Source of the DNA: Aquiluna sp.
Lineage (GTDB): Bacteria; Actinomycetota; Actinomycetes; Actinomycetales; Microbacteriaceae
Assembly (NCBI GenBank): GCA_016780945.1
Contig: JADHKY010000037.1
Span: forward strand, 1 to 9,962
Reading direction: 5' to 3'
Length of the DNA stretch: 9,962 nucleotides
Numbering within the stretch: the stretch's first letter is position 1; each line of letters begins with the position of its first letter. A model generated the notes under the pieces. The model saw only the letters and a program-made list of their open reading frames with translations, ran no database searches and was not told the origin of the DNA. Position numbers and translations under genes: made by a program. Shown here piece after piece: positions 7,145 to 9,962 of this stretch.

Positions 7145-7150
7145 CTTTAT

Positions 7151-9819
<2,669 letters not shown>

Positions 9820-9823
<4 letters not shown>

Positions 9824-9962
9824 ATAAGAACGATGTCGGTGATGCGGTAGCGCTCATAGATAAGCTCCGCACGGATTGAGACTGCCCTCATGACACCCGA
9901 AATCTGCAGCACCACAACACCCTGATAGGCGCTGTCTGAGGTGAGGAAGGTCCGGGTTCTCC
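9820..9962 (-). CDS. C-terminal end of a minus-strand gene, Rv3235 family-like (5' end outside window)
   Basis: The minus strand is open from the window edge to a TAG at 9822-9820, giving 46 residues that end RYRITDIVLI. The pattern is VVVLQISGVMRAVSIRAELI followed by a short polar turn and a final strand. This resembles the C-terminus of the actinobacterial Rv3235 family (a beta-hairpin with R-x-x-A-x-x-x-R followed by a short closing strand), and that gene occurs near secA1 in M. tuberculosis. Family assignment is from memory of the pattern and is uncertain; the function of the family is unknown to me. Third codon positions favour G/C as in the neighbours, supporting real coding sequence. 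It is convergent with secA, and its stop codon overlaps the last bases of secA. Confidence 0.65.

Noticed and set aside
9824..9962. Intrinsic terminator for secA downstream of its stop
   Set aside because: No stem with a following T-run is visible on the plus strand; the stretch is explained by the minus-strand coding sequence.

Overview
The window reads as chromosomal core DNA of an actinobacterium, most likely a member of the Microbacteriaceae with moderate GC and a compact genome (a freshwater Luna/Rhodoluna-type lineage is my guess). The basis is gene order plus protein signatures. An MtrA-MtrB-LpqB cell-envelope signalling module sits between S-adenosylhomocysteinase on one side and a ComF-like protein, a long-form ribosome hibernation factor and a SecA1-type translocase on the other. 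Mycobacterium tuberculosis and many other actinobacteria have the same neighbourhood. GC looks lower than in typical high-GC relatives, AGG arginine codons are common, and spacing is tight. Taxonomy below phylum is inference; no rRNA or tRNA gene is present.

Layout, left to right. Positions 1-401 hold the 3' end of manB (phosphomannomutase/phosphoglucomutase). After 23 bp comes ahcY (425-1879), complete. After 13 bp come mtrA (1893-2573, GTG start), mtrB (2570-4111, GTG start) and lpqB (4108-5757), with 4-base stop/start overlaps at both junctions. A 68-bp gap containing an inverted-repeat structure leads to comF (5826-6452). After 38 bp comes hpf (6491-7105). A 45-bp gap with a candidate promoter and a strong ribosome binding site leads to secA (7151-9823, TTG start). 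The last ~140 bp carry the 3' end of a gene on the minus strand (9820-9962) that meets secA tail to tail with a 4-base overlap. Its sequence resembles the C-terminus of the actinobacterial Rv3235 family.

How the genes fit together: ManB makes hexose-1-phosphate precursors for envelope glycans. AhcY clears S-adenosylhomocysteine to keep methylation running. MtrB (sensor kinase) and MtrA (response regulator), with the lipoprotein LpqB, form the actinobacterial system linking envelope state to cell-wall and division gene expression. ComF is a phosphoribosyltransferase-fold protein, HPF dimerises and silences 70S ribosomes, and SecA powers preprotein export. Seven of the eight plus-strand genes are complete, the eighth being cut by the window edge; no mobile element, CRISPR array, tRNA or rRNA was seen.

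I see no convincing undescribed system here; this is an ordinary conserved locus. The points worth a second look are small: the short convergent minus-strand gene end, an atypical loop after the conserved Lys-Pro of the MtrA receiver domain, absence of tmk and manA from their usual places, a potentially switchable hairpin before comF, and the short SecA tail without the zinc motif.
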